From: Budorcas taxicolor
Taxonomy: Eukaryota; Chordata; Mammalia; Artiodactyla; Bovidae
Length of the DNA stretch: 64,000 nucleotides
NCBI RefSeq assembly: GCF_023091745.1
Contig: NC_068911.1
Location: 158,520,004 to 158,584,003, forward strand
Reading direction: 5' to 3'
The notes under the pieces were generated by a model that saw nothing but the letters and a program-made list of their open reading frames with translations, did not search any database and had not been told where the DNA came from. Within the stretch, counting starts at the first letter, position 1; each line of letters starts with the position of its first letter. Position numbers and translations under genes: made by a program. Shown in pieces: positions 33,676 to 45,984 of the stretch.

Positions 33676-34936
33676 GAAGATAAGAGAGCTTAGTTTCTGA
33701 ATCATGGGGATCTTCAACTTCACTAGAGATTTTCAGGCTTTTCTCTGATCAGTATTTCAGTCAAGAAGAAGAGAGTAGATACCACGGAGAGGAGAAAATT
33801 TCATAATTTTTTTGTCTGAAATTGAGTCACAAAACTACATGGTGCTACAAGGTCAATTGCAAAATGCATCTCTAGGGCAAAACCATATTCATAACCAAAA
33901 CTAAAGGAGATACAATCTCTATTGCAAAGAAAATGTGGAGGGGGGTAGAATGTAGTCTAAGGCATAGTAACAGATCCTGTGAAAATCATGCCTTCATATG
34001 CCCAAGATTCTGTGTGCCCTTCTTACTGCATTAACACTCACTCACTCCAGGACGATGACCTTTCCTTGCCCAAGGGGCAAAATCTGCTGAATCTGTACCT
34101 CCTCATGCCCAGTTCACAACAGGATTGAAAAAGGAGCACACTTGTTTAAAGAAACCCAACTTACTGTCAAGTGCTTAATTAATATCACCCATTACCTGGG
34201 GGCAGAGTTTTTCTAGTCCTTACTGTTCTGAGAGAAGTCTTCGTAACTTCTAGGCATCCTGGGTACCTCTGTGCAAAGATCTATGGTTCATAACGAATAT
34301 GAGAAACATCCTTTGTGCACATCAGCATATTGCTTCAAATATTATCTTGACACTCATGACTCATCATTTTAATTGTTATGGGCATTAATCCAAAAGTCTT
34401 GCCCTTTCTTGTTTTGGAAGGTTGAAAGACAAGTTCACTGAAAATATATTGGGGTTTTGTGTATTTTCCCAGAAAATGCTCCATGAAATTGTGGTCTTGA
34501 GTTATATGTATTGACATTGCTTGGTATTTCTACCTCCAGTTTTATAGAAAATGACAATAGTTTAGTAAAACATTATGACTTTCTTCAAGGCTATATTGTT
34601 TTCTTCAAAAAATCAAATATGACTTTCTTCTTCTATTGTAGTTCAAGAGACCTGATAGATTTTAGCCATACTTTATGAGAATAAAACAGTTATATAAGTT
34701 AACATGTTTTGCTAGGTTTTAGAACTTTTGATTGGATGTAACCATTGCCCTAGGTGGATGTTTGGAAAATGAATTTATTGGTATATATCTCAGATAAAAA
34801 TTTAGTCTTTTAATTTCAACTTTAAAATGCATTGACATCTTAGTATTAAAAAAAGAAAAATTGTAAAATTTTATGAATATTTTGGAAAATGGAAACAATA
34901 GCAGCAAAATACAGGTGAGGAGAATGGATGACTCAT
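33676..34936. other. Unrecognised sequence
   Basis: No gene found. The part at about 33,700-34,330 has a more balanced composition than its surroundings and could be an old LTR or other repeat that I cannot name. Confidence 0.4.
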
Positions 34937-35151
34937 ACATTGCTAGTGTTCAGTCATGTCTGACTCTTTGTCATCCTGTGGAATGTAGCCCACCAGGCTA
35001 CTCTGCAATTTTCTAGCCAAGTATACCAGAGTAGAGTGCCATTTCCTATGCCAGGGCATCTTCCTGACCCAGGGATCAAATCTGCATCTCTTGCATCTCC
35101 TACATTGGTAGGCAGATTCTTTACCAATGACTCCACCTTGGATATTGCTAG
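34937..35151 (-). mobile_element. Bov-tA SINE with target duplication
   Basis: Antisense copy; flanks ACATTGCTAG (34,937-34,946) and ATATTGCTAG (35,142-35,151). Confidence 0.92.
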
Positions 35152-35324
35152 AGAAAACATAAAATGATGTATTTCTGTATAGAATGTACTAGTAATATCA
35201 ATGAAATTATTAAACATATATTTAATGTAGAATCTTACTAGTGAGAATTAACTTTACAAATATATCTATTTCTATGTGCAAAGAGGCACAAACTATAAAC
35301 ATCAATCAATGTGAAAAATTTAAG

Positions 35325-35550
35325 GATTCCTATGTGGCTCAGTGGGTAAGGAATCCGCCTGCAATGCAAGAGACTGTCTGCAACCCAAGAGATGCGGCTT
35401 CTATCGCTGGATCAGGAACATCCTCCAGAGAAGGGAAAGACAGCTCACTCCAGTATTATTGCCTTTGGAAATACCATGGATGGGGGAGTCTGGTGGGCTA
35501 CAATCCATGAAGTCACAAAAGTCAAATACAACTTAGAGACTAAACCACCA
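35325..35550 (+). mobile_element. Bov-tA SINE
   Basis: Sense copy: ggattcctatgtggctcagtgggtaaggaatccgcctgcaatgc head. Diverged tail (caaatacaacttagagactaaacc). Confidence 0.9.
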
Positions 35551-35604
35551 TACGGTATATGAATAAAGGCAACATTATGTAGGAGAAAAAAATAAGGCAG
35601 ATAT

Positions 35605-36365
35605 TTATATTAGCTTTCTATGTTGTATAATAAATTACCACAAACTTGTAGCTTACAACAATTCACATTTATTACTTCACAGTGTCTATGGGTTGGGAGT
35701 TCAGGCACTGTTTATTTAGGGATTCTGCTCAAGTGTCATACTACAGTGAATGTTTGGTTGGGTTGTATTCTCATCCAGAAGGTCATTTGGGGAAGAATCT
35801 GCATCCATAGTTTTTCTGGTTGTTGGCAGAATTCATTTCCTGGTGGCTGTAGAATTGAAGGCCCAGCATATGCTGACTATTGGCTGAAGGTCACCCTCAG
35901 CACCCAGAGGCCATAATTCCCAGAGACTGCCAGCCTATTCCTTTCCACATGGTTGCTTATTTCATCAAGCCAGTAAGAAGATTCTCTGGAGAGTATCTGC
36001 TAGCAAGGCAAAATTTTATGTCTTATTTTACAGATTAGAAATATGACGTGTTGTTGTTGTTTAGTCTCCAAGTCATGTCTGACTCCTTTGCAGCCCCGTG
36101 GACTATAGCCCATCAGGTTTCTCTGTCCATGGGATTCTCCAGGAAAGAATACTAGAGTGGGTTGCCATTTCCTACTCCAGGGAATCGACCTACCTCTCAA
36201 GCAGATTCTTTATCACTGAGCCACCAGGGGAGTCCATAGAAGCAAGGCATAATTCTGGCCTATACTCAGAAGTGAGAGGATTATACATGGGCATGATACC
36301 AAGAGTCAGGGATCATGGAGGGAATATCCTCAGGTCTGTCCATCACAGCCTTTGTGTGCTGATAG
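35605..36365 (-). mobile_element. MLT1 (MaLR) LTR, antisense, split by SINE
   Basis: Reverse complement of an MLT1C/D-type LTR: ataataaattaccacaaacttgtagcttacaacaattcacatttatta, ttgttggcagaattcatttcctggtggctg, gccagtaagaag. Resumes beyond the SINE at 36,048-36,235 with aagcaaggcataattctgg. Confidence 0.65.
36048..36235 (-). mobile_element. Bov-tA SINE inside MLT1
   Basis: Antisense copy from gttgttgttgtttagtctccaagtc to gagccaccaggggagtcc. Confidence 0.92.
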
Positions 36366-36370
36366 GGAAT

Positions 36371-36513
36371 CATTTCTGAGATAGAGGGGCTCAGCTGCTC
36401 AGTAGCATCCAACTCTTTGTGACCCCATGTAGCCTGACAGGCTCTTCTGTCCATGGAATTTTGCAGGTGAGAATACTGGAGTGGGTTGCCATTTCCTACT
36501 CCAATTTCTGAAA
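36371..36513 (-). mobile_element. Bov-tA SINE, truncated, with target duplication
   Basis: Antisense body only; flanks ATTTCTGAGA (36,371-36,380) and ATTTCTGAAA (36,504-36,513). Confidence 0.9.
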
Positions 36514-36962
36514 TATGTTACTGAGAAAAGAAAAAAATGTTTATATTGCGCCCCTATGTTTGTGAACATGTATGTACCTGTGTTCAGTTTTGCCTCTGAA
36601 GAAAAGCAGTGGAAGAAAGGATATTTGGAGTGAAGAGGATTAACAAGTTATTTTCTATGATATTTTTCAGTATTGTAGATTTCAAGGACTGTGTATATTA
36701 TCTGTGTTAATAGAAGAGTTAATGATATTAAATTTATGGCCATTTGTGGCTATTTTTGAAGCCTAAACTAAGAATAATCACAGCCTCCGCCCCAACCCCC
36801 GCCCCAAGAAAAAGCCCATTTATTTGGTGAAGAATTGTCCATCTAGATTCTGATAGTTTTACTTTGCCTGAGCAATTTGTAACATTACTTACACATTCTG
36901 AGCCTTTATTATGGTAAAGTTGGAATAAATAATGTCTTAAGTCTCTTTCAAATACAAATCAG

Positions 36963-37206
36963 TCAAATGTTGGATAGCTGCTCAAATGCTGAGTCATGTC
37001 TGATTCTTGGTGACTCCATTGACTGTAGCCTGCCAGGCTCCTCTGTCCATGGGATTCTCCAGGCAAGAATGTTGAAGTGGGGTGCCATTTCCTCCTCTAG
37101 GCAATTTTCCCAACCCATGGATCAAACCTGTGTCTCTTAAGTCTCATGAGTTGGTAGGTGGATTCTTTACCACTGGCACCACCTGGGAAGCTCAAATGTT
37201 GGATAG
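36963..37206 (-). mobile_element. Bov-tA SINE with 15-bp target duplication
   Basis: Antisense copy flanked by identical TCAAATGTTGGATAG (36,963-36,977 and 37,192-37,206). Confidence 0.96.
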
Positions 37207-39049
37207 ATAGTCATCTAAATAACACGTCTTAAAATGTAGCAATTTTGTTTATAAAGAAAGATCTGAAAAGCATGGAATGAAATTAGGCTTGGAGCCTGGA
37301 AGAAGCTACTTTGCACACAAAGCCCTGATGCAGTAGAGGAAGGACAGAAAAGGGAGAAAAGTTTGAATGAGAATTAAATGACATCAAGTCATAGGAGCAG
37401 AGCTTTGGGATTAGGGAAAAATGTGTGTTGAAATGGTTTTGAATTCATTCAAAGAAGATAGATATCATCTGTATAACATTTATGTGCAGCCAGATTATTT
37501 TATTATTTAGTAAAATTTTTATTTTGATATTTTTGCAGAGTTACATCAGGTAAAACAATAACTCATTAACAATTATCACCTCTATTAGAGTTAACTCTGG
37601 TGTGTACAGGTCCTACTCTTTACTGGTAACCTTTTTTCAAAACATGGGATTGACTTTTCATAGCTTTTATGCCTACTTAAAAATCAGCTACATACACAGT
37701 TGAATTCTCCCAAAGATTTTTGAAGAGTTAATGCTTAAGTTTTCAGCCTAATTTTGCTAGAAGTTTCCTTTCATTCTTTGCAGAGGAAGAAACTAAGGAT
37801 TCCAAATCACCCCCAGAAGAAGTATAATAAAAGAGCCTAGAACTTAGGTATAAGAGGTCTTTTGGGGTGGAGCCTGCGTGGTGGTTGTATGCTTTAATCT
37901 TGACCTTCACTTCCACTTCCTTCTAAAAATAAACTCTAAGCATTGTTTCTTGGATGTAATTGTAAGTGATCTTTCCAGAAAAAGAACAACTCCATTTTGA
38001 AAGAATCTAGTAAGTACCACGGAAACTTGTGTGATGGAAGGTTTGGTTAGATTCTGACTGGCTAAAACTGGAAATTCCACAAGACCATAACATTCCTTAA
38101 TTGTATCCAAGCAGCATACACTGAGGGAGGAATCCTTTCTAGTTCTAAATCGTTTAGACTAAGATATTTCATAGAATTGAGGTTTTCTTTGAAACGACTT
38201 TAGTAAGACTCTTATTTTAAGAATCAGCATGCAAGTTAGTGCCATTGTAAACACAGGGCTTGTTTTGTTTTTCTCCAAAAAATGGTGTATTCATTTGAGC
38301 ATAGCTGGAAAATTCAGAACCAGCCAATATTAATTTTGCGGCTTTTAGCTAACCTAAATAGGCAAATGTTGGCATATCCCCTTTAGATATAATATCTTAG
38401 TCCATCATCTTTTACATAGAAGGAATGTTCTGGAAATGAAAGAGCCTTTGTTTATAAGAGGAAAATAATGGTCTCAGTGTCCTGTAATTGATTTTCAGGG
38501 CCCAATACTGAAACAGGTAGTACAGTTTTTCATTACAGCAGTCAGTTTCATGAATCAATCTAAACAAATGTGTTTTCTTTGCAGACTTTAATCAATACAA
38601 ACAAATTTGCAGAGTTCTTACCTGGTGGGGAGAAAAATGACAACTGTATGAGTTTGAGAAGGCTTTTGGGTACCCTGAAATATCATTTAAAAATACTTTC
38701 AGATCTTGAATTTTTTCAATAAGGTTTACTGAAACCTTTAGAGGTCCTAATACTGCATCCTTTACCAAACATTATTTGCAGGATGCTTGGATCATAAAAA
38801 ATATATAGTTTATCCAAAGTGTCTTTCATTACTATAATTCAAAGTTGTCCTACTTTTACAAAATACAATGTTTTAATTTAAAACATGAAGAAGACATGCA
38901 TATATTTAGGTTTAACAAATACAAAGATTTTGATGACAGTATTAAGAAGAATCTTGCTTCCAGTTACCCTTGTATATGTTTATGGACCAAGAAACATGTT
39001 CAGAGATTTCTTAACATACGTACCAGGCCGTTTGTTTGTGCCAGCCCGC
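37207..39049. other. Unique sequence, repeat-poor
   Basis: About 1.8 kb with no recognised SINE, LINE or gene. Two overlapping short frames begin near the end (38,845 and 38,885); see findings. Confidence 0.45.
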
Positions 39050-39180
39050 CTGCTCTTCTTTCATACATTTTTATTGAAAGCCTATTCCAGACTTGGCAAT
39101 TTGCTGAAAGCTGATGATACAAAGATGAATAATACAAGGCTTCTGTTAGAGCACATGAGGAAGTACGAATGTTTCGTTCG
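39050..39180 (-). mobile_element. L2/MIR-like fragment
   Basis: ttttattgaaagcctattccagacttgg followed by gctgatgatacaaagatgaataatacaagg resembles the antisense L2 3' end. Confidence 0.5.
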
Positions 39181-39227
39181 AACTGTTATCACAGAATATC
39201 ATAGACAGAGAGCTTATAAACAAGAGT

Positions 39228-39651
39228 GTCACTGAATTCAAGCTCACTCTTCTTGGACAAGCCAACACATTCAAGAGACAAGGTGTTGAGGTAAGGAATA
39301 TGACTTTATTCATAGAGCCAGCTGACTGAGAAGATGGCAGACTAATATCTCAAAATAGCCATCTTATCTGGGTCTGGATGCCAGGTTATTTTATGGATCA
39401 GAGATGGCAGGGAAGGTGAGGAAACGAAGAAAAAGGGCCATTAATCTTGCAAATATCTCCCAGAGTGGCAAGCTTTAGGAAGGAGAATGTGTTAATTTCT
39501 TCCTTCCTGCTATCCACAGGTGGGCAGAGTCCTGAACAAAGGCATTTTAGTTTAATAGTCTGGCAAGGGGCAGGATTCTCTGAGACAGGCCATTATGTAT
39601 GCTTATAATAACAAAAACAATGAAAAGCCAATCAAAGAAACAGTTCCAACA
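39228..39651 (-). mobile_element. ERV solo LTR (antisense)
   Basis: The minus strand reads TGTTGGAACTG (from 39,651), later GCTCTATGAATAAAGTCATATTCC (AATAAA at 39,310-39,305), tctcttgaatgtgttggcttgtcc and an end near GTGACA (39,228). The R/U5 part matches, base by base in stretches, the LTR at 54.7 kb. No internal ERV sequence flanks it and the ends are approximate. Confidence 0.6.
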
Positions 39652-39754
39652 TGGAGTCAGAAATGGATTTTCCCTGCAACAACTGAGCAATTTCTCATAA
39701 TTCTTGAGTCTAGAAAATCCAGTGCCAAAGTGCCAGTAGATTTGATGTCTGATA

Positions 39755-39990
39755 AAGTTCTTTTTCTTGGTTCATAGATGGCTTCTTCTCTTTATGTCCT
39801 TATATAAAGGAAGGTCAAGGGAATGAATACTCTGGAACCTCTTTTATAAGAGCAAAGCCCACATGATGTGACCTAATCACCTCCTAAAGGGCCCACATCC
39901 AAATACCACTATATCTGGGATTAAGTTTCAGCATATGAATTTTGGGGATGCATGCATTTAGTCTATTAGCAATATGAAAACAAAGATTTT
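39755..39990 (-). mobile_element. MLT1 (MaLR) LTR, partial, antisense
   Basis: tcttggttcatagatggcttcttctc, aacctcttttataagagcaaagcc, gtgacctaatcacctcctaaaggg and gtttcagcatatgaattttggggatg are the reverse complement of MLT1A/B. Confidence 0.85.
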
Positions 39991-40590
39991 CAATATAGAT
40001 TATGTTTTATAGTATAAATCAAAGAGTGGCAGAGCATGAATGGATGGAATAATTTCAGAAGTGAGGATCAGAAATGACTTCATAAATGAGGTATTTAAGA
40101 CAGATTAGACAAACAAAAATATTTCCTGTAAATACTAAGAGCACATGGTAAATCTTAGTTCAGAAAAATAAGCCAAGTAAAAATTTAATGGACATCAAAA
40201 TCAACTGTGAGTTTCTTACAAATGGCATTTACCCCTCTTCCTTGTCATTCCAAGATTATCTTAGTTCTGACAATTCCTGTTCAAGATTGAACAAGAAAGG
40301 AGTCATGGTAAGGGACGTGACAGGATTAACTCCTTCAGGTATACATGGGAGACAGAAGAGTTTAGAACCACTGATTGTATAAAGGTTCCATTGATACATG
40401 AATGAACTGCTTAAATGGTTTAAAAAGTCAGCTGGTTCAGGAGGAGGATTCCATATGCAATGACTCATGGCAAGAAAGTACACCTGCTCATAGCACCTGC
40501 TATGAAGATAGCCACATGGGTGTTTCTCTAATAGTGTGTGGGCGAATTTTCACTGCAGATGTATATAATACAGTGTTTTGTTTGACTTAA
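39991..40590. other. Unique sequence, nothing recognised
   Basis: A weak L2-like impression around 40,050-40,130 (gacttcataaatgaggtatttaagac) is too diverged to call. Confidence 0.4.
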
Positions 40591-40770
40591 CATATGCTTG
40601 TGGCTCAGCTGGTAAAGAATACTCCTGCAATGTGGGAAACCTGGGTTCGATCCCTGGGTTGGGAAGATCCCCTGCAGAAGGGAAAGGCTACCCGCTCCAG
40701 TATTCTGACCTGGAGAATTCCATGGGGTCACAAAGAGTCAGACATGACTGAATAACTTTCACTTTTCACA
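40591..40770 (+). mobile_element. Bov-tA SINE
   Basis: Sense copy: cttgtggctcagctggtaaagaata head, intact gggttcgatccctgg B-box, 3' part shortened by a small deletion (tccatggggtcac). Confidence 0.93.
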
Positions 40771-40777
40771 TGCACCT

Positions 40778-40935
40778 CTGACAGTTATTCAGAGTATGCT
40801 CCAAGACCACATGCATCAGAATCACCAGAAATGTTAAATAAACACTGATTTCTGGGCTACTTACAAAATTCACTGAATCAGACCCACTGCTCTTTGTGAA
40901 GCTGAACTTTAAGTAGCTTGTCAGCTGATCCTTTT
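40778..40935 (+). mobile_element. MER20-like hAT element
   Basis: gagtatgctccaagaccacatgcatcagaatcaccagaaatg, tgatttctgggctac, cactgaatcagacccactg in MER20 order. Confidence 0.65.
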
Positions 40936-42145
40936 GCTGACTAAAGTTGGAGATGGAATGAGCTAAGTTCTAAACATGATGAATTCATTGTGGCTTCACC
41001 ACTGAAATACTTGTCCTTCATTTGAAGCAGACTGAGATAAAAACAAGTCTGATATGACATTCTCAATTTTACCACCAAATTCCCTGAACCTTACTGTCTT
41101 CATTTTTAAATCTAGATCATTAACCATTGAAGTAGATGATTTTTAATTCACTCAATTTTTCACGTTTCCATCAAGACAATACATATTTTTCTTGTACCTA
41201 CCATCTTAAGGATTGCTGTATGGGGACCATAGACACATATTTTCAGTGAGAATCTGTTTCAAACCCTGCTCTTATTGGATGAAAGATACTAAAACATGGG
41301 TGCTTTACATTGGGCCAGAACTCTCAGAAAGACTATTTTTCTCAGTAAGGCTATTTTTCATTCCTGAGTAAGCTTTGAGAAGTAAATTTTCTCTATGGTG
41401 AAAGGTCTGTCTAGGCAGATTTACAATAATTGCCCTTTGGTGCTTTGGGGGAACTCTACACTCAGAGAGCCTTAATGGATACAAGAGGGTTTATTACTCT
41501 ATTCTTGAGGGCAAAGTGGTCAGTTCCTTGAATTAATTTTTAGTATAGTGCGGACAGTTAAAAAACAAAACTCTCTTTTGGGACTTAGAATGAGAAACTC
41601 TTGGACAAATTGTAAACCTTTAGGGAATCAAGGAAAATATGTCATAATAGAAGCCCGTGGAATTCTGAAGGTAAGGTAGAAAATTGCACTTTGGAATTTT
41701 TCAGTGATCTTGTAAGCATTTTTTTTTTAAATTCCGTAATTAAATATTTATAGGGTTGACTGCTCACAATGACATTTTGGAGGATGGTAGAATGTCATGA
41801 AGGGGGTTTTGTCAGTAGATATTAAGATGACTTATCAAAGGATTGAAATATTAGAAACTTTTATTGCTCAGACCTAAACTTTTAACCCTTATGAAAGCAG
41901 AAGAGGGCCTGAGAAAGGTGAGGAACTAGAATTGAGGATTATTCCAAAAATAGGGATCTTGGAATGACTCCTTCTACTGAAAAACCAAGCCTGCACTGTG
42001 AGTTGTCATGGAAATAAAATTTAGAGTGAAGGCTTGTTTTAATTCCTTACCTTAGGAATTGTCAAATATGCCTCTGGATTGCTGAAATCTGTGAATGTTC
42101 AGAAACACACACATGCCATTTGTTAGGGATCATTGCAAAGGCCTA
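40936..42145. other. Unique sequence, nothing recognised
   Basis: No gene, RNA gene or repeat family recognised. Confidence 0.5.
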
Positions 42146-42260
42146 TGGTAGTGGGGCTGCTGCTGTCGCTTCAGTCATGTCCAACCGGTGCGACCCCAGA
42201 GACGACAGCCCACCAGGCTCCCCCGTCCCTGGGATTCTCCAGGCAAGAACACTGGTAGTG
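42146..42260 (-). mobile_element. Bov-A2 SINE fragment with target duplication
   Basis: Antisense 3' monomer (gctgctgctgtcgcttcagtcatg ... ccgtccctgggattctccaggcaagaacactgg). Flanked by GGTAGTGG (42,146-42,153 and 42,253-42,260). Confidence 0.9.
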
Positions 42261-42664
42261 GAACACCAATAGGTAAATCAATTGCTCCTAAAATAGTCTC
42301 ACTGACAAAGGCCATAAGGCAACTATACACCATAAGGAAAAGCTAGTAGACCAAATAGGTGGAAGGACTATAAAGAGTGAAGTTAATGGAATCATATAAA
42401 ATATTATAAAGCAAAATGTTTATAATTACTGAAGATAATAAATAGCAGAGAACATTAAAAAAGAAAAAAACATTTTTAAAAGAACCAAATAAATCTTAAA
42501 GATACATATAAGGAAATATTAATAATTAAATTAAAATTTCAAAGAACAATTTTGACAAGTTCAGACTTTGCTGATGTAAGTATCTGTGACTTTGAGGAAG
42601 GAGTGGGGAAAGTGCCCAGATGCAGAACAGAGAAATAAACAATGACTTAAAGACTTGAAGATTA

Positions 42665-42780
42665 AAAGACTTGGCAGTCCAGTGGTTAAGATTACACTTC
42701 CAATGCAGCAGCTGTGTGTTCAATCCCTGGTTGGATTCCACATGCTGGGAGGTGTGGTAAACAAAACAAAACAAAATACA
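42665..42780 (+). mobile_element. CHR-type SINE, 5' half
   Basis: ggcagtccagtggttaagattacacttccaatgcagcagctgtgtgttcaatccctgg, followed by an acaaaacaaaacaaaataca tail. Confidence 0.8.
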
Positions 42781-43500
42781 AATAAGTGACATCTGTAAGA
42801 GGGTGAAAGAAAAATAAAAGTCAGAAAACAATAGCCTGTAAAAATATTCCTCAAAAAATAAAAGTGAATAAAAACAATAAAAAGATAAAGCTTCAAAACA
42901 TAAAAAAAAAAAAATCAAAAGACTTAAAGCTAGCACCTAAAAGAATATCCCAAGGAAGAGAGCATGAAAGGAAAACCAAATTTAAATCTATATTGATAAG
43001 AATGTTTCGAATCAATGAAAGATTTTTTTCTTTAGAATGGAGAAGATAGCAAGACTTGAGCATAGTAATGCCATTCAATGATGTCACAGAAAGGACTAAT
43101 CCAAATATACATATATATATATATATATTTAAAACTACCAAAGAGAAAGAATGATTAGCCATTAAAAAAAAAAAAAAACTAACTAACACACAGACCTACA
43201 GTGCTCATCCTTTTTAGATAAGTCTATAAAATGATTGAATAAAGAAGTCTGAAAGCAAAAATCTTAAGGGTGCCTGTAAGGAAGAAGGAAGTTACACCAG
43301 GCAAATCCTAATCACAAAGCAAGTTGTTACAGCAATGTTACTATTAGAAACAAAGAGGTCAAATAAAAATTAAGTGAACAATTTGCCAGAAAGTTATAGC
43401 AATCCTAAATTCTATTCTAGCAACGCAGACCAAAATATGTAAAATGATCACTAACTGGAAGATAGGATTTGCAAATTCATCATTGCATTGTATAAGATTA
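42781..43500. other. A-rich unique sequence
   Basis: Poly(A) tracts at about 42,901-42,914 and 43,164-43,178 and a (TA)n run at about 43,112-43,128. No gene recognised. Confidence 0.5.
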
Positions 43501-43985
43501 AGGGCTTCCCTTTGGCTCAGATGGTTAAGCATCTTCCTGCAATGCATGAGACCCAGGTTCAATCCCTGGGTCAAGAAGATCCGCTGGAGTAGGAAATAAC
43601 AACCACTGTAGTAGTTTTGTTGGAGAAGGAAATGGCACCCCACTCCAGTACTCTTGCCTGGAAAATCCCATGGACTGAGGAGCCTGGTAGTCTGCAGTCC
43701 ACCGGGTCGCTAAGAGTCAGACACGACTGAACGACTTCACTTTCACTTTTCACTTTCACGCATTGGAGAAGGAAATGGCAACCCACTCCAGTGTTCTTGC
43801 TTGGAGAATCCCAGGAACGGGGGAGCCTTGGTGGGCTGCTGTCTAGGGGGTCGTACAGAGTTGGACACGACTGAAGCGATTTAGCAGCAGCAGCAGTAGT
43901 ATTTTTGCCTGGAGAATTCCATAGACAGAGGAACCTGGAGGACTACAGTCCATGGGGTCACAAAGTTAGACACGATTGAGCAACA
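43501..43985 (+). mobile_element. Bov-tA SINE interrupted by a Bov-A2
   Basis: 5' part 43,501-43,619 (agggcttccctttggctcagatgg ... aacaaccactgtagtagttttg); 3' part resumes at about 43,895 (agtagtatttttgcctggagaattcc ... agacacgattgagcaac). Confidence 0.9.
43608..43907 (+). mobile_element. Bov-A2 SINE dimer inserted in Bov-tA
   Basis: Two Bov-A monomers with the ttcacttttcactttcacgcattgg linker and a short gcagcagcagcag tail, bounded by the imperfect repeat GTAGTAGTTTTG / AGTAGTATTTTTG. Confidence 0.9.
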
Positions 43986-44811
43986 CCAAAAAAGGATTTA
44001 AAAACATATTTTTCAGAACTGATAGATCAATTAGACAAGGATTTAAGAAAGACAAGAAAGATTTGAGAAAAACCTTAATAAGCTTAGCTTAATGGGCACA
44101 CATACACACATTGAGCTCATTAGAACATTAGGGGAAATTAAGTAATGCATATTATTTTCAAGGAGGCATAGCACATTTCTGAAATTAATTGTATTCTATC
44201 CTACAAAGGAAGTATTAAATAATGATGACCACAGTTTCTATAAGAAAATGTACTAACATCAGATATCAGTAAGAAAATAATCCCCCAAATACATTTGAAA
44301 ATTAAAAAAAAAAAAGCAATAGGAAATAAAAGTCAGATAAAATAATTATGACGTAGTTAGAAGCGAGTGACAGAAGTGAGTGACATTGAACTACCTTTTC
44401 AGAATGCAAAACAGCAAATAGCAGTACTTACAGGGAAATACATCAATTAAATCCATACGCTCGAAAAATAGGTTGAAGATTATCTTTAAGAAGTTAGAAA
44501 ATGTACACAGCTAAGCTCAAACAGAGTAGGAAAAAGGAAAGAATAAAAAGAATACACTTAAACAATGAAGTGGGAGACAAGGAACTCATATCGGAGCCTA
44601 ATAAAATAACCAACGTCTTACCCACACGGATTCATTGCAGCAAAAAGCAGGTATAGAAACAACAGCAGGAATGACAGCCATTGTATAGATACATAACACT
44701 ATGGATATATACAATAAATTAGAAACTTTAGATGATGTGGAAAATTTTGAGAGAAAAAAATTTATACTAAGTGACTAAAAAAATAAACGAAAACTTAATT
44801 AGCCTATTATC
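43986..44811. other. A-rich unique sequence
   Basis: No gene or repeat family recognised. Confidence 0.5.
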
Positions 44812-44995
44812 TTAGGCTGTCCTCAAAAACAAATTAACAATACCATAAACTGAATGGCTTATAAATAACATAAAACTTATGACATAATCACCTCCCAAAT
44901 ATTCCACCTCCAAATACCATCACTTTTGGAATACAACTTAGTACATGAATTGGGGGGTGGTGGTACATAAACACTTAGTTTGTGGAATCTATCAA
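44812..44995 (-). mobile_element. MLT1 LTR with internal deletion, antisense
   Basis: taggctgtcctcaaaaacaaattaac..ataccataaactgaatggcttataaataac (one end of MLT1A/B) is joined directly to tgacataatcacctcccaaatattccacctccaaataccatcac (the other end). Confidence 0.75.
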
Positions 44996-45159
44996 CTCTG
45001 TTTTCATCGGAAATAAAGTACGATTCCCATCTCACACGGAGACATAATAAGATGGATAAATGACCATGGAAAGCCACATTTAAATGATAGAAGAAAATAC
45101 AGAGAATATTTTTAAGATAATGGTTGTTAAATTAATTGAACAAGTAAGCCATTAGACTG

Positions 45160-45364
45160 AGATGGCTCTAACACTCTGGTAGCCTATGTAGGCAAACTAA
45201 AACCTAAGCTAGAGTCAGTTCACTGGAATCTGAGACAGTGAAGTTTAAGAACAATTACAAACAGCCAATAAGTCTCTCCTAAATAAACAACTGCTTCAGC
45301 TATAGTCAGTGAAATAATTTCCTGCTTTGTTCCTTGCTTTCTCTATAAAAACTTCTTCCCTAGC
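45160..45364 (+). mobile_element. Candidate old LTR promoter fragment
   Basis: aaacagccaataagtctc and ttccttgctttctctataaaaac (TATA at about 45,343) resemble an ERV LTR U3 end. Truncated by a BovB insertion; family unknown. Confidence 0.3.
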
Positions 45365-45698
45365 TTTTATTGGTTCAGTTCAGTTCAGTCGCTCAGTTGT
45401 GTCTGACTCTTTGTGACCTTGTGAACCGCAGCACACCAGGCCTCCCTGTCCGTCACCAACTCCTGGAGTCCATCCAAACCCATGTCCATCAGTTTGGAGA
45501 TGCAATCCAACTGTCTCATCCTCTGTCATCCCCTACTCCTCCTGCTCTCAATCTTTCCCAGCATCAGGGTCTTTTCAAATGAGTCAGCTCTTTGTATCAG
45601 GTGGCCAAAGTATTGGAGTCTCAGCTTCAACATCAGTCCTTCCAGGACTGATCTCCTTTAGGATGGACTGGTTGGATCTCCTTGCAATTTTATTGGTT
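45365..45698 (-). mobile_element. BovB 3' fragment with 11-bp target duplication
   Basis: Antisense tail-to-3' region (cagttcagttcagtcgctcagttgtgtctgactc ... gatggactggttggatctccttgca). Flanked by TTTTATTGGTT (45,365-45,375 and 45,688-45,698). Confidence 0.94.
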
Positions 45699-45973
45699 GC
45701 TGCTGCTGCTGCTACTGCTGCAAAGTCACTTCAGTTGTGTCTGACTCTGTGACCCCATAGACGGCAGCCCATCAGACTCCCCCGTCCCTGGGATTCTCCA
45801 GGCAAGAACACTGGAGTGGGTTGCCATTGCCTTTTCCAATGGATGAAAGTGAAAAGTGAAAGTGAAGTTGCTCAGTCGTGTCTGACTCAGCGACCCCATG
45901 AGCTGCAGCCCACCAGGCTCCTCCGTCCATGGGATTTTCCAGGCAAGAGTACTGGAGTGGGGTGCCATTTTAG
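45699..45973 (-). mobile_element. Bov-A2 SINE dimer, antisense
   Basis: Starts with the (GCT)n complement of the AGC tail and holds two monomers joined by gaaagtgaaaagtgaaagtgaag. Confidence 0.93.
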
Positions 45974-45984
45974 CACTTCCAATC

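Noticed and set aside
33676..34936. Continuation of the mariner or BovB nest
   Set aside because: The mariner terminus and TA target end cleanly at 33,675, and no BovB motif occurs beyond it.
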